A stretch of 64,000 nucleotides of DNA from Marinobacter sp. DY40_1A1 (GCF_016597815.1 NZ_VCHA01000001.1:1212167-1276166); one strand, 5' to 3'. Shown: positions 43,073 through 52,745, numbered from the stretch's first letter. Notes: generated by a model not told the origin, from the sequence alone. Numbers and translations are program-made.

Positions 43073-43522
43073 GTGCATCTGCTCATTATGCGTCATGGCG
43101 AGGCTGGCTGGCATTCGCTTGATCAGGAACGAACACTCACCGAAATGGGCCGCAAGCAGGTTGCGCAGTGCGCCAGGCAGATCGCCGCATCGCCTTGGCG
43201 CCCTGAAGTTATCTGGAGCAGCCCCTACATACGTGCACGGCAAACAGCGGCCATTGTGTCAGAAATCCTGAACTGCCCCGTGGAAGAGAAAGACTTCATT
43301 ACGCCGGATGACGACCCCGGCGTTTGCCTGAACGCCCTGCTTGAAAGCAAACACTCGCCATTAATGCTGGTATCGCATATGCCTCTGGTAGGGGCCTTAT
43401 CCACATTGCTGGTTGATGGGCACCGTCGGGGCATTCCCTTTATGACGTCGCAAGCAGTGGTTCTTGATATGCCCGTTGTAGGCCCTGGCTGCGCAGACTT
43501 GAAAACCCAGTTTTTGCCCTGA
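43073..43522 (+). CDS. sixA: Phosphohistidine phosphatase SixA
   Basis: 149-aa histidine-phosphatase-fold enzyme. GTG start at 43073 with a good TGGAGG site; the sequence opens MHLLIMRHGEAGW with the catalytic RHG, and the second catalytic His is in LMLVSHMPLVGAL (about 103). SixA removes phosphate from histidine in Hpt domains or in PTS protein Npr. It is probably in one transcript with gpsA. Confidence 0.93.
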   Translation: MHLLIMRHGEAGWHSLDQERTLTEMGRKQVAQCARQIAASPWRPEVIWSSPYIRARQTAAIVSEILNCPVEEKDFITPDDDPGVCLNALLESKHSPLMLVSHMPLVGALSTLLVDGHRRGIPFMTSQAVVLDMPVVGPGCADLKTQFLP

Positions 43523-43565
43523 ATGAATTATGATCAGGGTCACTTCTATTGTTTGAGTACAGATT

Positions 43566-44462
43566 ATGTACAGCTTTCCTATTGATTATGTTGAACCCGT
43601 TTTCCGGCCACCCAGCGAAGCAAAATCGCTGATACTGCCGGTAACCAATGGGTGTTCGTGGAATAAGTGCACCTTCTGCGAAATGTACACCCAGCCACAG
43701 AAAAAATTTCGCGCCCGCAAGCCGGAGGATGTCCGCAAGGATATTGAAAATGCTGCCAAAAGCCTTGGCGGCGTAAAGCGAGTATTTCTGGCAGATGGTG
43801 ACGCCATGGTGCTGCCCACCCGGCGATTGCTGGAGATACTGGGGGAGTTGAATGCGGCGTTCCCGGAATTGCAGCGAGTGTCCAGCTACTGCCTACCCAG
43901 AAACCTCGCCAAGAAGACTGTGGAAGAACTCAAACAGCTGCGGGAAGCCGGGCTAAAGATTCTCTACGTTGGAATGGAATCCGGGGACGACGAGGTCTTG
44001 CAGCGCATCAATAAAGGGGAAACCTGGGAATCAACGCGCTCTGCCTTGGTGAAAATTCGTGAAGCGGGGCTAACCAGTTCTGTAATGGTGCTGAATGGTT
44101 TAGGTGGCGAAACCCTTTCCCGCCAACATGCCATCAATACGGCAACCCTGTGCAACGAAACCCAGCCCGATTACCTCTCTACTCTGGTGGTCAGCTTTCC
44201 CCAGGGAGAAGAACGTTTCCGTGAAGGGTTTGGTGCGGATTTTGTACCGCTTTCCCAGCAAGGGCTGTTTGAGGAGATTAAAACCTTTCTTGAACACCTT
44301 GAACTCGATAAAACCATATTCAGAAGCGACCACGCCTCAAATTATCTGGTCCTTAAAGGAACCCTGGGGCGGGACAAGCAGAAATTGTTGGATCAGGTTA
44401 ACCTTGCCATCACAAGCCCGGGCGCAGTGCCGCTCAGGGCCGAGTGGCAGCGTGGGTTGTAA
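43566..44462 (+). CDS. Radical SAM protein
   Basis: 298 aa. The 4Fe-4S motif is C30-X4-C35-X2-C38 in TNGCSWNKCTFCEMYTQ, one residue longer than the classic CX3CX2C, a variant seen in this family. SAM-binding GGVKRVFLADGDAMV and LKILYVGMESGDDEVLQRIN follow, in a partial barrel typical of the Elp3/MiaB-type core. No extra cluster domain or B12 domain is apparent. Substrate unknown. DUF1285 follows after 24 bases. Confidence 0.88.
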   Translation: MYSFPIDYVEPVFRPPSEAKSLILPVTNGCSWNKCTFCEMYTQPQKKFRARKPEDVRKDIENAAKSLGGVKRVFLADGDAMVLPTRRLLEILGELNAAFPELQRVSSYCLPRNLAKKTVEELKQLREAGLKILYVGMESGDDEVLQRINKGETWESTRSALVKIREAGLTSSVMVLNGLGGETLSRQHAINTATLCNETQPDYLSTLVVSFPQGEERFREGFGADFVPLSQQGLFEEIKTFLEHLELDKTIFRSDHASNYLVLKGTLGRDKQKLLDQVNLAITSPGAVPLRAEWQRGL

Positions 44463-44486
44463 ATTACCGATTAACGGAGCTGAGAT

Positions 44487-45053
44487 ATGAGCCAGAGCCC
44501 GGACAATCTTGTTGAACAGGTGCAAAAAGCTGGAAAGAATCTCAGCCATCCACCGTTGGAAAAGTGGCACCCGGAACTTTCCGGAGACATGGATTTGCGG
44601 ATTAGCCGTGATGGCCTATGGATTCACAAGGGCGACCCAATCGGCCGGGAAGCTATCGTGAAATTGTTTTCAACCATACTCCGCCGTGAGGAAGACGGGC
44701 ACTACTACCTGGTAACGCCTGTAGAGAAGTGGCGGATTCAGGTTGAGGATACGCCTTTGCTTGCTCACTCTCTTACCGTTGAGGGAAGCGGCGAGCAACA
44801 GATCATTAAGTTAACCACCAACGTGGGCGAAACTATTGAAGTTGGCGTGGACCATCCCCTCGAAGTCGGCAGCTATGAGGCGTCGGATCAACCCCGGCCC
44901 ATAGTGCGCATACGCCATGGTGTCGACGCCCGCCTTGTAACCGCGGCTTACTACGATTTGGCAGAGTATGTTGTGGAACAAACCATCGACGGAAAGCCGG
45001 TATTGGGCGTATTCAGCCACGGAAATTTCTACAAAATCGGGCAGGGCGGTTGA
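44487..45053 (+). CDS. DUF1285 protein
   Basis: 188 aa of DUF1285. Recognised by PPLEKWHPELSGDMDLRISR, DGLWIHKGDPIGREAIVKLF STILRREEDG, and YYLVTPVEKWRIQVEDTPLL. The family has a two-domain beta fold of unknown function. Co-transcribed with the radical SAM gene. A 16-bp perfect palindrome lies just after its stop. Confidence 0.9.
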   Translation: MSQSPDNLVEQVQKAGKNLSHPPLEKWHPELSGDMDLRISRDGLWIHKGDPIGREAIVKLFSTILRREEDGHYYLVTPVEKWRIQVEDTPLLAHSLTVEGSGEQQIIKLTTNVGETIEVGVDHPLEVGSYEASDQPRPIVRIRHGVDARLVTAAYYDLAEYVVEQTIDGKPVLGVFSHGNFYKIGQGG

Positions 45054-45058
45054 AAAGC

Positions 45059-45074
45059 CTGGGGGCGCCCCCAG
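45059..45074. repeat. 16-bp perfect GC palindrome after DUF1285
   Basis: CTGGGGGCGCCCCCAG, self-complementary, five bases after the stop. A hairpin from it would need an unpaired centre, and no T run follows. It may reduce read-through towards slyD, 180 bases away; otherwise the 200-bp gap shows nothing. Confidence 0.5.
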
Positions 45075-45253
45075 AAATGACGGTGGAAAACGCACTCTGT
45101 CACTTGTTAAACTGTGTTTTCATTCTTGTTACGAGCCTGGCTCTCAAACGAGGCCCGGTGGTCGTTAGTCCCTCTGTTCAGTCTGGCTGTTCATGATTAC
45201 TTTCGATTGCCCTTAATCAATCAAACAGTCATTGCGACACTCAAGGAGATCAC

Positions 45254-45715
45254 ATGGCCCAACCTCGCGTTGTTACCATCCACTACACGCTCACCAACAA
45301 CCAGGGAGAAGAGCTGGACTCCTCCCGTGGCGAAGGTCGCGAGCCTCTGTCTTATCTGGAAGGTGCACAAAACATCATCGGTGGGCTGGAAAGCGCACTG
45401 AACGAGAAGAACGCAGGCGACCAGGTTAAAGTTTCTGTTGAGCCTGCTGAAGGCTACGGCGAAATCAACGAAGAGCTGGTTCAGCCAGTTCCACGTACCG
45501 CGTTTGAAGGTGTAGACACCATCGAGCCAGGTATGCAGTTCCAGGCACAGACCCCGGGTGGCCCCCAGGTCGTACGTGTTGTAGAAGTCACCGAAGAGAC
45601 CGTCACCATCGACGCGAACCACCCGCTGGCTGGCGAGACTCTGCACTTTGATGTTGAAGTCATCGAAGCGCGTGACGCCACTGAAGAAGAGCAGGAACAC
45701 GGCCACGCTCACTAA
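45254..45715 (+). CDS. slyD: FKBP-type peptidyl-prolyl isomerase SlyD-like
   Basis: 153-aa cytosolic isomerase/chaperone. FKBP half-domain VVTIHYTLTNNQGEELDSSR, YLEGAQNIIGGLESALNEKN, then the insert-in-flap chaperone domain (about 70-125, VPRTAFEGVDTIEPGMQFQA) and VTIDANHPLAGETLHFDVEV. The C-terminal metal-binding tail of E. coli SlyD is reduced to EEEQEHGHAH. AAGGAG precedes the ATG. A terminator follows. Confidence 0.93.
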   Translation: MAQPRVVTIHYTLTNNQGEELDSSRGEGREPLSYLEGAQNIIGGLESALNEKNAGDQVKVSVEPAEGYGEINEELVQPVPRTAFEGVDTIEPGMQFQAQTPGGPQVVRVVEVTEETVTIDANHPLAGETLHFDVEVIEARDATEEEQEHGHAH

Positions 45716-45740
45716 GAGTGTAAGCACTGTTTCTGAAGAG

Positions 45741-45765
45741 AAGGCTCCTACGGGGGCCTTTTTTT
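45741..45765 (+). terminator. Rho-independent terminator after slyD
   Basis: AAGGCTCC, loop TACG, GGGGCCTT with one G-T pair, then seven T. Confidence 0.92.
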
Positions 45766-45970
45766 GTTTCTGAAAAAGCGCGCCCGTCAAAAATACGAAT
45801 TAGTACATGTTGCCATTTAGTAATTTAAAAATAATCGCCTAAACTCAGAAAAGGTATAGGAGCACCGTCGCCTCATTGGAGTAGTACGCATTGAGATTAC
45901 TTTAGCGTCTGTACGCTTTCAAATACAAAGATGCATATATAATATTTCTAATGACAAGGAAGACGGAGCC

Positions 45971-47644
45971 ATGAGCTACCTCAAAACAAAGTTAAAACTC
46001 CCCAGGTTACTGGCGCTCGCAGCCAGCCTTGCAGTCGTATCTGCTCCCGCTTTGGCGCAAGATAAGAGTTCAAACGGCACAAACGCCAGCAAGCCAAACA
46101 TTCTGCTGATCGTATCAGACGATACTGGCTGGGGTGATCTTGGCCCGTATCTAGGCGGTGAGGCGCGTGGAATGCCGTCGCCGAGCATTGATAAGCTGGC
46201 CAAAGAAGGCATGTTTTTCACCAATTTTTATGGCCAGCCCAGCTGTACGCCAGGCCGTGCTGCAATGCAGACGGGTCGCATTCCAAACCGTTCAGGCATG
46301 ACTACCGTGGCCTTCCAGGGGCAGGGCGGCGGTCTTCCGGCGGCGGAATGGACATTGGCCTCTGTATTGAAAAAGGCAGGGTACAAGACTTACTTCACCG
46401 GCAAGTGGCACTTGGGAGAGTCTGACTACGCTCTGCCCACTGCACATGGCTATGACACGATGAAGCATGCCTTCCTTTATCACCTCAACGCCTACACCTA
46501 TACCGACGCGGAATGGTTCCCGCAAATGCCCGAAGACCTCCGGGAAGTTTTTGCAAAAGCGACGTCAGGATCATTGAGCGGCGACGCAGGTAAAAAGCCT
46601 AAGGAAGACTTCAAGGTAAACGGTCAGTATGTTGATACGCCTGAATTGGTAGGTATTCCCTACCTGGATGGTTATGTCGAAAAAGCTGCTTACGAGTTTC
46701 TCGAAGATGCAGCCCAGGATAAGAGCACCCCGTTCTTCATTAACGTGAACTTCATGAAGAACCACCAGCCCAACATGCCGCATCCTGATTTCATCCATAA
46801 GTCGGTCGCAAAATCGAAGTACGCTGATTCTGTGGTTGAGCTGGATACTCGTATCGGAAACGTGCTCGACCGGCTTGAAGAGCTTGGTCTTGCCGACAAC
46901 ACGCTCGTGTTCTACACGGTCGACAACGGCGCATGGCAGGATGTTTATCCTGATGCCGGCTATACCCCGTTCCGTGGCACCAAGGGAACCGTGCGCGAAG
47001 GCGGCAACCGCGTTCCAGCACTGGCCCGCTGGCCTGACCATATCAAAGCTGATTCACGAAGCGATGCAATCTCCGGCGGTCTTGACCTGATGGCGACCTT
47101 TGCGTCTGTCGCCGGGGTGGATCTTCCCAAAAAAGACCGGGAAGGTAAGCCGACTATCTTCGACAGCTTCGACATGACTCCGATTATGACGGGGGAGGGT
47201 GAATACAAGCGCAAAGAGTGGTTTTTCTTCACCGAAAATGAGCTAACTCCGGGCGCTGCGCGCGTGGGCAACTACAAGTATGTTTTCAATCTGCGTGGCG
47301 ATAACGGCCAAGCTACCGGTGGTCTGGCAGTCGACACCAACCTTGGTTGGAAAGGTGTGGAAGCCTATGTCGCTACTGTACCGCAGGTTTTCGATCTGTT
47401 AGCAGATCCGCAGGAGCGTTATGATATTTTCATGACCACCTTTACGGAAAGCACTTGGGCGTTGGTTACTGCGAACCAGGCGATTACCGACAAGATGAAG
47501 ACATATGTTGAGTATCCGCCACGCAAGCTGCAAAGCGATGGCTACTCAGGACCAATTACTCTCACTCAGTATCAGCGGTTCAAGTATGTCCGCGATGCGC
47601 TTGAGAAGGATGGGTTCAAGTTGGGTCTGCCCACTGGCAACTAA
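45971..47644 (+). CDS. Exported sulfatase (arylsulfatase A family)
   Basis: 557-aa periplasmic sulfatase. Signal peptide about 1-30 (LALAASLAVVSAPALAQ). Metal-binding Asp pair in NILLIVSDDTGWGDLG (about 50); active-site Cys92 in PSCTPGRAAMQTGR, fitting the CxPxR rule for conversion to formylglycine; then TGKWHLGE (about 142), FFINVNFMKNHQPNMPHPDF and PFRGTKGTVREGGNRVPALA. It should hydrolyse sulfate esters for sulfur supply or a related ester; the substrate is unknown, and no formylglycine-generating enzyme gene is nearby. A TATAAT-like element lies upstream near 45940. Ends before a GNRA-capped terminator. Confidence 0.9.
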   Translation: MSYLKTKLKLPRLLALAASLAVVSAPALAQDKSSNGTNASKPNILLIVSDDTGWGDLGPYLGGEARGMPSPSIDKLAKEGMFFTNFYGQPSCTPGRAAMQTGRIPNRSGMTTVAFQGQGGGLPAAEWTLASVLKKAGYKTYFTGKWHLGESDYALPTAHGYDTMKHAFLYHLNAYTYTDAEWFPQMPEDLREVFAKATSGSLSGDAGKKPKEDFKVNGQYVDTPELVGIPYLDGYVEKAAYEFLEDAAQDKSTPFFINVNFMKNHQPNMPHPDFIHKSVAKSKYADSVVELDTRIGNVLDRLEELGLADNTLVFYTVDNGAWQDVYPDAGYTPFRGTKGTVREGGNRVPALARWPDHIKADSRSDAISGGLDLMATFASVAGVDLPKKDREGKPTIFDSFDMTPIMTGEGEYKRKEWFFFTENELTPGAARVGNYKYVFNLRGDNGQATGGLAVDTNLGWKGVEAYVATVPQVFDLLADPQERYDIFMTTFTESTWALVTANQAITDKMKTYVEYPPRKLQSDGYSGPITLTQYQRFKYVRDALEKDGFKLGLPTGN

Positions 47645-47662
47645 ATTCGGCATATAGCTTGG

Positions 47663-47690
47663 CCGGGCTCGGTAACGGGTCCGGTTTTAT
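47663..47690 (+). terminator. Hairpin terminator with GTAA tetraloop after the sulfatase gene
   Basis: CCGGGCTCG / CGGGTCCGG stem (two G-T pairs) capped by GTAA, then TTTTAT. It lies between the sulfatase and HAD genes, so it may separate or attenuate their transcription. Confidence 0.75.
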
Positions 47691-47744
47691 ATTGTTGGGC
47701 TGACCAAAATTGGCCTGAGGAACAGTACAGACCTGGAGATATCC

Positions 47745-48758
47745 ATGGGAACCAAGACACTCCTGATTGCTGCAGTCGCGTTTACATTTGCCCTCCCCAT
47801 TTCTGCGTTGGCGAAGGACCATCCTCTCCCATCGTGGAAAAACAGCGACTCAAGGGCGGCGATCATCACGTTCGTTGAGACCGTTACAGATACGTCGAGC
47901 GAGAACTATGTTCCGCCGGCGGACAGAATTGCCACGTTTGATAATGATGGAACGCTCTGGACTGAACATCCGGTATACACCCAGTTGGCATACGTGCTGG
48001 ATCGAGTAAAGACACTGGCGCCCAAGAACCCGGAGTGGAAGAGCAAGCAACCATTCAAAGCTGTGCTGGAAGGCGATATGAAGGCGGTCGGTGCAGCAGG
48101 CGAAAAAGGGCTTGTTGAGCTGATGATGGCCACTCACGCCGGAATGAGCACCGTTGAATTCGAATTGATTATTTCGGACTGGTTCCAGACTGCCCGGCAT
48201 CCCCGGTTTAAACGACCTTACACCGAGCTTACTTACAAGCCTATGGTGGAACTCCTTGAGTATCTGCGTGAGAACGAGTTCATCACCTACATTGTTTCCG
48301 GCGGCGGGGTGGAGTTCATGCGGCCGATGACGATGGATACCTATGGTATCCCGCCTCAGCAGGTGATTGGCTCGTCGATCAAGACTGAATACAAAGTTGT
48401 GAATGGCGCGCCGACACTAATACGCCTACCGGAAATCAACTTCAATAACGATAAAGGTGGCAAGCCTGTCGCTATTAACCAGTTTATTGGCAAGCGCCCG
48501 ATTGCCTCATTCGGTAATTCCGGTGGTGATCAGCAGATGCTTGAGTGGACAGGTGCGGGTGATGGAGCTCGGCTGATGATGCTGGTGTTCCACGACGATG
48601 CAGAGCGGGAATACGCCTATGGCCCCGCGAATGGCCAGGCAGATACGCATTTCGGTAGATTTCCGCAGTCGTTGGTGGAACAAGCTGATAAGCAGGGATG
48701 GCATATTATCAGCATGAAAAATGACTGGGCTACGATATTTACCCCAGTAGCTGACTAG
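47745..48758 (+). CDS. Exported HAD-family phosphatase
   Basis: 337-aa haloacid-dehalogenase-type hydrolase with a signal peptide (LLIAAVAFTFALPISALAKD). Nucleophile motif FDNDGTLWTEHP (Asp about 66, second Asp 68), motif II with Ser in TYIVSGGGVEFM (about 185), and motif IV GNSGGDQQMLEW near 263. Reads as a periplasmic acid phosphatase. It follows the sulfatase gene, and the two together suggest scavenging of sulfate and phosphate from esters; a joint pathway is inference. A strong bidirectional terminator follows. Confidence 0.88.
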   Translation: MGTKTLLIAAVAFTFALPISALAKDHPLPSWKNSDSRAAIITFVETVTDTSSENYVPPADRIATFDNDGTLWTEHPVYTQLAYVLDRVKTLAPKNPEWKSKQPFKAVLEGDMKAVGAAGEKGLVELMMATHAGMSTVEFELIISDWFQTARHPRFKRPYTELTYKPMVELLEYLRENEFITYIVSGGGVEFMRPMTMDTYGIPPQQVIGSSIKTEYKVVNGAPTLIRLPEINFNNDKGGKPVAINQFIGKRPIASFGNSGGDQQMLEWTGAGDGARLMMLVFHDDAEREYAYGPANGQADTHFGRFPQSLVEQADKQGWHIISMKNDWATIFTPVAD

Positions 48759-48771
48759 CGCCGACAAGACA

Positions 48772-48809
48772 AAAAAAGGAGGAGCAGTCTTATCTGCTCC
48801 TCCTTTTTT
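48772..48809. terminator. Bidirectional terminator between HAD gene and etfD
   Basis: Perfect 16-base stem made of A6-GGAGGAGCAG and CTGCTCCTCC-T6, loop TCTTAT. The T/A flanks work in both directions for two convergent genes. Confidence 0.95.
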
Positions 48810-48850
48810 AAAGCACCAAATTAATTGATGCTTTGCGTTACCAAACCAAC

Positions 48851-50521
48851 TTACATGTTAGGATAGTTTGGACCACCGCCGCCTTCTGGCGTTACCCAGG
48901 TAATGTTCTGAGCAGGATCCTTGATATCACAGGTCTTGCAGTGAACACAGTTCTGAGAGTTGATCTGGAAGCGCTTACCACTGCCATCATCCTTTTCAAC
49001 CACCTCGTAAACCCCTGCAGGGCAGTAGCGCTGAGCAGGCTCGTCGTACTTGGGCAGGTTTACGTTGATGGGGATATCAGGATCGGTCAACTTCAAGTGA
49101 ACCGGCTGGTTTTCCGCATGGTTGGTGTTGGAAATAAACACCGACGTAAGGCGGTCAAAGGTCAGCTTGTTATCCGGCTTGGGATAGGTGATCTTTTTGC
49201 ACTCAGCTGCAGGCTTCATTGCAGCGTAGTCAGGCGTCAAATCACGCAGCGTGAAAGGCAGGCTTCTGCGCAGAATGTTCTGCTCAAAGAATGCAATTGC
49301 GCCACCAATAAAGTTACCGAACTTGTGCATAGCCGGGCCGAAGTTGCGCTCATCGTACAACTCTTTATACAGCCAGCTCTTTTCAAAGCGGTCCGCAAAA
49401 CTGGTAATTTCCTCACCAGTTTGGCCATTCTTGAGTGCTTCAAATACTGCTTCAGCGCCTAAAAGACCTGACTTCATAGCAGTATGAGATCCTTTGATCT
49501 TGGAGCTGTTCAATGTGCCCGCATCGCAACCCAATATCAGACCACCAGGGAAGCTCATCTTGGGTAGAGCGTTGTATCCACCCTTGCTCAGGGCACGGGC
49601 GCCATAAGAAACCCGTTTGCCGCCTTCCAGATACTTTCGGAATTCAGGGTGCAGCTTGAGTCGCTGGAATTCTTCAAACGGGCTCATGTGCGGGTTGCTG
49701 TAGGAAAGGTCAGCAATCAACCCAACATATACCTGGCCGTTCTCAAGGTGATAAAGGAAAGAGCCACCGGTAGAGCCGGTTTCTGTCAGGGGCCAGCCGG
49801 TTGTGTGTACAACAAGGCCTGGCTCATGCTTGGCTGGGTCGATGTCCCACAGCTCTTTAATGCCGATACCGTAGTGCTGAGGGTCTTTGCCTTCGTCGAG
49901 CTTGAAATCTTTAATCAGACGCTTGCCGAGATGTCCACGACAGCCTTCGGTAAACAGTGTGTATTTGGCGCGAAGCTCCATGCCGGGCATGTAGCCTTCT
50001 TTTTCCGAGCCATCGGCTGCAACACCCATGTCACCGGTAATGATACCTTTAACCTGGCCATCTTCTACAATCGTCTCAGCTGCAGCAAACCCCGGGTAAA
50101 CTTCTACGCCCAGTGCTTCTGCCTGCTCGCCAAGCCAGCGGCACAGGTTACCAAGGCTGATAATGTAGTTGCCGTGGTTGTGCATGTTCTTCGGTACAAA
50201 TGCGTTTGGTATCTTGGTTCCCTTATCCTGGTTTTTCAGCAGGAAAATATCGTCACGGGTAACCGGAGTATTCAGTGGGGCGCCTTTTTCTTTCCAGTCG
50301 GGAAAGAGTTCGTTGAGGGCGGTGGGCTCAAATACGGTACCGGCCAGAATGTGCGCGCCGATCTCAGAACCTTTTTCTACTACGCATACCGTCAGTTCTT
50401 CGCCGGACTCTTGTGCCAGCTGCATCACTCGGCAAGCTGCCGACAAGCCAGCAGGGCCGCCGCCGACGATAAGAACATCAAATTCCATCGATTCGCGTTC
50501 CACGTTGGTCTCCTCAAACAT
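48851..50521 (-). CDS. etfD: Electron transfer flavoprotein-ubiquinone oxidoreductase
   Basis: 556-aa membrane-associated enzyme passing electrons from reduced ETF (fatty acid beta-oxidation, amino acid dehydrogenases) to ubiquinone. FAD motif DVLIVGGGPAGLSAACRVMQ at about 15-35, VEKGSEIGAHILAGTVFEP, a ubiquinone/membrane region near 100-130, and the C-terminal ferredoxin-like cluster NSQNCVHCKTCDIKDPAQNI with a further Cys in RYCPAGVYEV. Start at ATG 50521; MEFDVL at 50488 is an alternative. Divergent from etfBA with a shared operator region. Confidence 0.96.
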   Translation of the reverse strand: MFEETNVERESMEFDVLIVGGGPAGLSAACRVMQLAQESGEELTVCVVEKGSEIGAHILAGTVFEPTALNELFPDWKEKGAPLNTPVTRDDIFLLKNQDKGTKIPNAFVPKNMHNHGNYIISLGNLCRWLGEQAEALGVEVYPGFAAAETIVEDGQVKGIITGDMGVAADGSEKEGYMPGMELRAKYTLFTEGCRGHLGKRLIKDFKLDEGKDPQHYGIGIKELWDIDPAKHEPGLVVHTTGWPLTETGSTGGSFLYHLENGQVYVGLIADLSYSNPHMSPFEEFQRLKLHPEFRKYLEGGKRVSYGARALSKGGYNALPKMSFPGGLILGCDAGTLNSSKIKGSHTAMKSGLLGAEAVFEALKNGQTGEEITSFADRFEKSWLYKELYDERNFGPAMHKFGNFIGGAIAFFEQNILRRSLPFTLRDLTPDYAAMKPAAECKKITYPKPDNKLTFDRLTSVFISNTNHAENQPVHLKLTDPDIPINVNLPKYDEPAQRYCPAGVYEVVEKDDGSGKRFQINSQNCVHCKTCDIKDPAQNITWVTPEGGGGPNYPNM

Positions 50522-51036
50522 CTTTAATGGATATTGTATGCCCGTAGGCTTTTTTAAAATTCTGGGGCGCCATCATACCGGTAAATGTTTGCCCAGACGA
50601 CTACCCACAGGCGAATACTCAGCCTTTATACGCTTAAAGGATAACGTATTTAAGGATTCAAACAAACGTTTGTTTGAATTTTAGGCAAAGGTTTGGCATT
50701 GTAGATTTGTGCTGTAATTCAGTGCTCTGAGCCGCCTGGAGCGTGTGATGCTGCCATTGGCAGCAGGCGCCGTACCGGTTAATTGGCCCAGAAAACATGC
50801 GTGGCGCGTCTAACTGGACTATTGACCCATTTAATCTTTGCCTTCAGTATTAGTCCGCCGTGACGGATGGCCCCAGTGCGAGGCCGCTGTTTGTAACGTT
50901 CGGTTTGTATACCAGTTTATCGGTATCTTGCCGAGACGCAGCAATCGAGAATGCTCTGTCACCCGCCCATACAGGGCCTGTCTTAGAGTATTTTTGGTTG
51001 AGAGTCATTAACCCATCGTAGAAGAACGAGGAATCT
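50522..51036. other. 515-bp divergent regulatory region, etfD / etfBA
   Basis: No gene. It holds a perfect 24-bp palindrome at 50656-50679 and a 7-bp hairpin TGCTGCC/GGCAGCA at 50749-50765. No clear sigma-70 consensus could be placed with confidence. Confidence 0.6.
50656..50679. promoter_or_regulatory. Perfect 24-bp palindromic operator (TetR-type, PsrA/FadR-like)
   Basis: ATTCAAACAAAC followed by its exact reverse complement. CAAAC/GTTTG units resemble the sites I recall for PsrA, a TetR-family fatty-acid-responsive repressor that controls beta-oxidation genes in Pseudomonas. Location between etfD and etfBA fits control by fatty acids. No psrA gene is in the window. Confidence 0.7.
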
Positions 51037-51786
51037 ATGAAGGTTCTGGTCGCTGTAAAACGAGTAATCGACTACAACGTAAAGGTACGCGTCAAGCCGG
51101 ATAACACTGGTGTTGATCTCGCCAACGTCAAAATGGCAATGAACCCATTCTGCGAAATCGCTGTTGAAGAAGCGGTTCGTCTGAAGGAAAAGGGCATTGC
51201 AAACGAAATCGTCGTGGTTTCCATTGGTCCCAAAGCTTGCCAGGAGCAGATTCGTACTGCTTTGGCGCTGGGTGCTGACCGTGGTATCCACATTGAAGCC
51301 GATGAGGACGTTCAGTCCCTCGACGCAGCCAAATTGCTAAAGGCCGTGGTTGAGAAGGAAGAGCCAAAACTGGTTATTCTCGGCAAACAGTCCATCGATA
51401 CTGATAACAACCAGACCGGCCAGATGCTGGCTGCGCTGACTGGCATGGGCCAGGGCACCTTCGCGTCTGAAGTGGTTGTTGATGGCGACAAAGTAAATGT
51501 TACCCGTGAGGTAGACGGTGGTCTGATGACCCTTTCCCTGAACCTCCCTGCGGTGGTAACCACCGACCTGCGTTTGAACGAGCCACGTTATGCGTCTCTG
51601 CCAAACATCATGAAAGCCAAGAAGAAGCCACTCGATGTGACGAGCCCGGCGGATCTGGGTGTTGAGATTGCTGCGCGCCTGACCACGTTGAAAGTGGAAG
51701 CACCGGCTGCCCGTTCAGCAGGTATTAAAGTGGCAGACGTAGCCGAGCTGGTCGATAAACTGAAGAACGAAGCGAAGGTGATCTAA
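51037..51786 (+). CDS. etfB: Electron transfer flavoprotein beta subunit
   Basis: 249-aa AMP-binding subunit of [23 protein letters not shown] start, [19 protein letters not shown], and the family signature [40 protein letters not shown] (about 150-190). GAGGAA precedes the ATG. etfA starts at the base after the stop codon, indicating coupled translation. Confidence 0.97.
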   Translation: MKVLVAVKRVIDYNVKVRVKPDNTGVDLANVKMAMNPFCEIAVEEAVRLKEKGIANEIVVVSIGPKACQEQIRTALALGADRGIHIEADEDVQSLDAAKLLKAVVEKEEPKLVILGKQSIDTDNNQTGQMLAALTGMGQGTFASEVVVDGDKVNVTREVDGGLMTLSLNLPAVVTTDLRLNEPRYASLPNIMKAKKKPLDVTSPADLGVEIAARLTTLKVEAPAARSAGIKVADVAELVDKLKNEAKVI

Positions 51787-52728
51787 ATGAGCATCCTTGT
51801 AATTGCTGAACACGACAACAGCAGCCTGAAGCAGGCGACTCTGAGCGTTGTAGCGGCTGCCAAGGCCATCGGTGGCGACATTGATGTCTTGGTTGCCGGC
51901 GAAAACTGTGGCGCGGTTGCAGAAGCTGCCGCCAAGGCGGAAGGCGTTGCAAAGGTACTGGTTGCCGACAACGCAGCATACGGTCACTTCCTGGGTGAGA
52001 ATCTGGGCGAGCTGGTTGCAGAAGTGGGTAAGGGCTACAGCCACATCCTGACTTCTGCCGGCACCACAGGCAAAGACTTCATGCCGCGCGTTGCAGCGCT
52101 GCTGGACGTTGCCCAGGTATCTGACATCATTCGCGTTGAATCCGCAGACACCTTCGTTCGTCCGATTTACGCCGGCAACGCCATCGCAACGGTCAAGACC
52201 AGCGATAGCATCAAGGTAATCACCGTGCGCCCGACAGGCTTTGATCCTGTAGCCGCTGAAGGTGGTTCTGCATCCGTTGAGCAGCTGGACGTTGTAAAAG
52301 ACGCAGGCCTGTCTTCGTTTGTAGGCGAAGAGAAAGCCAAATCTGATCGTCCTGATCTGGCCAGTGCCGGTATTGTTATCTCCGGTGGTCGTGGCATGCA
52401 GAACGGCGACAACTTCAAAATGCTGGAGCAGGTGGCTGATCTGCTGGGCGCTGGTATGGGTGCATCCCGTGCTGCGGTTGACGCCGGTTTTGTACCGAAC
52501 GACATGCAGGTAGGTCAGACCGGTAAGATTGTTGCGCCACAGCTGTACATCGCGGTGGGTATCTCCGGTGCTATCCAGCACTTGGCCGGTATGTCGGATT
52601 CCAAGGTGATCGTTGCGATCAACAAGGATGAAGAAGCACCTATCTTCCAGGTTGCCGATTACGGCCTGGTAGCGGATCTGTTTGAAGCAGTACCGCAACT
52701 TGAGGAAGAGCTGAAGAAGGTTCTGTAA
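51787..52728 (+). CDS. etfA: Electron transfer flavoprotein alpha subunit
   Basis: 313-aa FAD-binding subunit of ETF that shuttles electrons from acyl-CoA dehydrogenases to EtfD. N-terminal half [23 protein letters not shown]-binding C-terminal region [40 protein letters not shown], and the ETF alpha signature [17 protein letters not shown] (about 250). Followed by a terminator. Confidence 0.97.
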   Translation: MSILVIAEHDNSSLKQATLSVVAAAKAIGGDIDVLVAGENCGAVAEAAAKAEGVAKVLVADNAAYGHFLGENLGELVAEVGKGYSHILTSAGTTGKDFMPRVAALLDVAQVSDIIRVESADTFVRPIYAGNAIATVKTSDSIKVITVRPTGFDPVAAEGGSASVEQLDVVKDAGLSSFVGEEKAKSDRPDLASAGIVISGGRGMQNGDNFKMLEQVADLLGAGMGASRAAVDAGFVPNDMQVGQTGKIVAPQLYIAVGISGAIQHLAGMSDSKVIVAINKDEEAPIFQVADYGLVADLFEAVPQLEEELKKVL

Positions 52729-52745
52729 CCTTCTGCCAGCAAACG

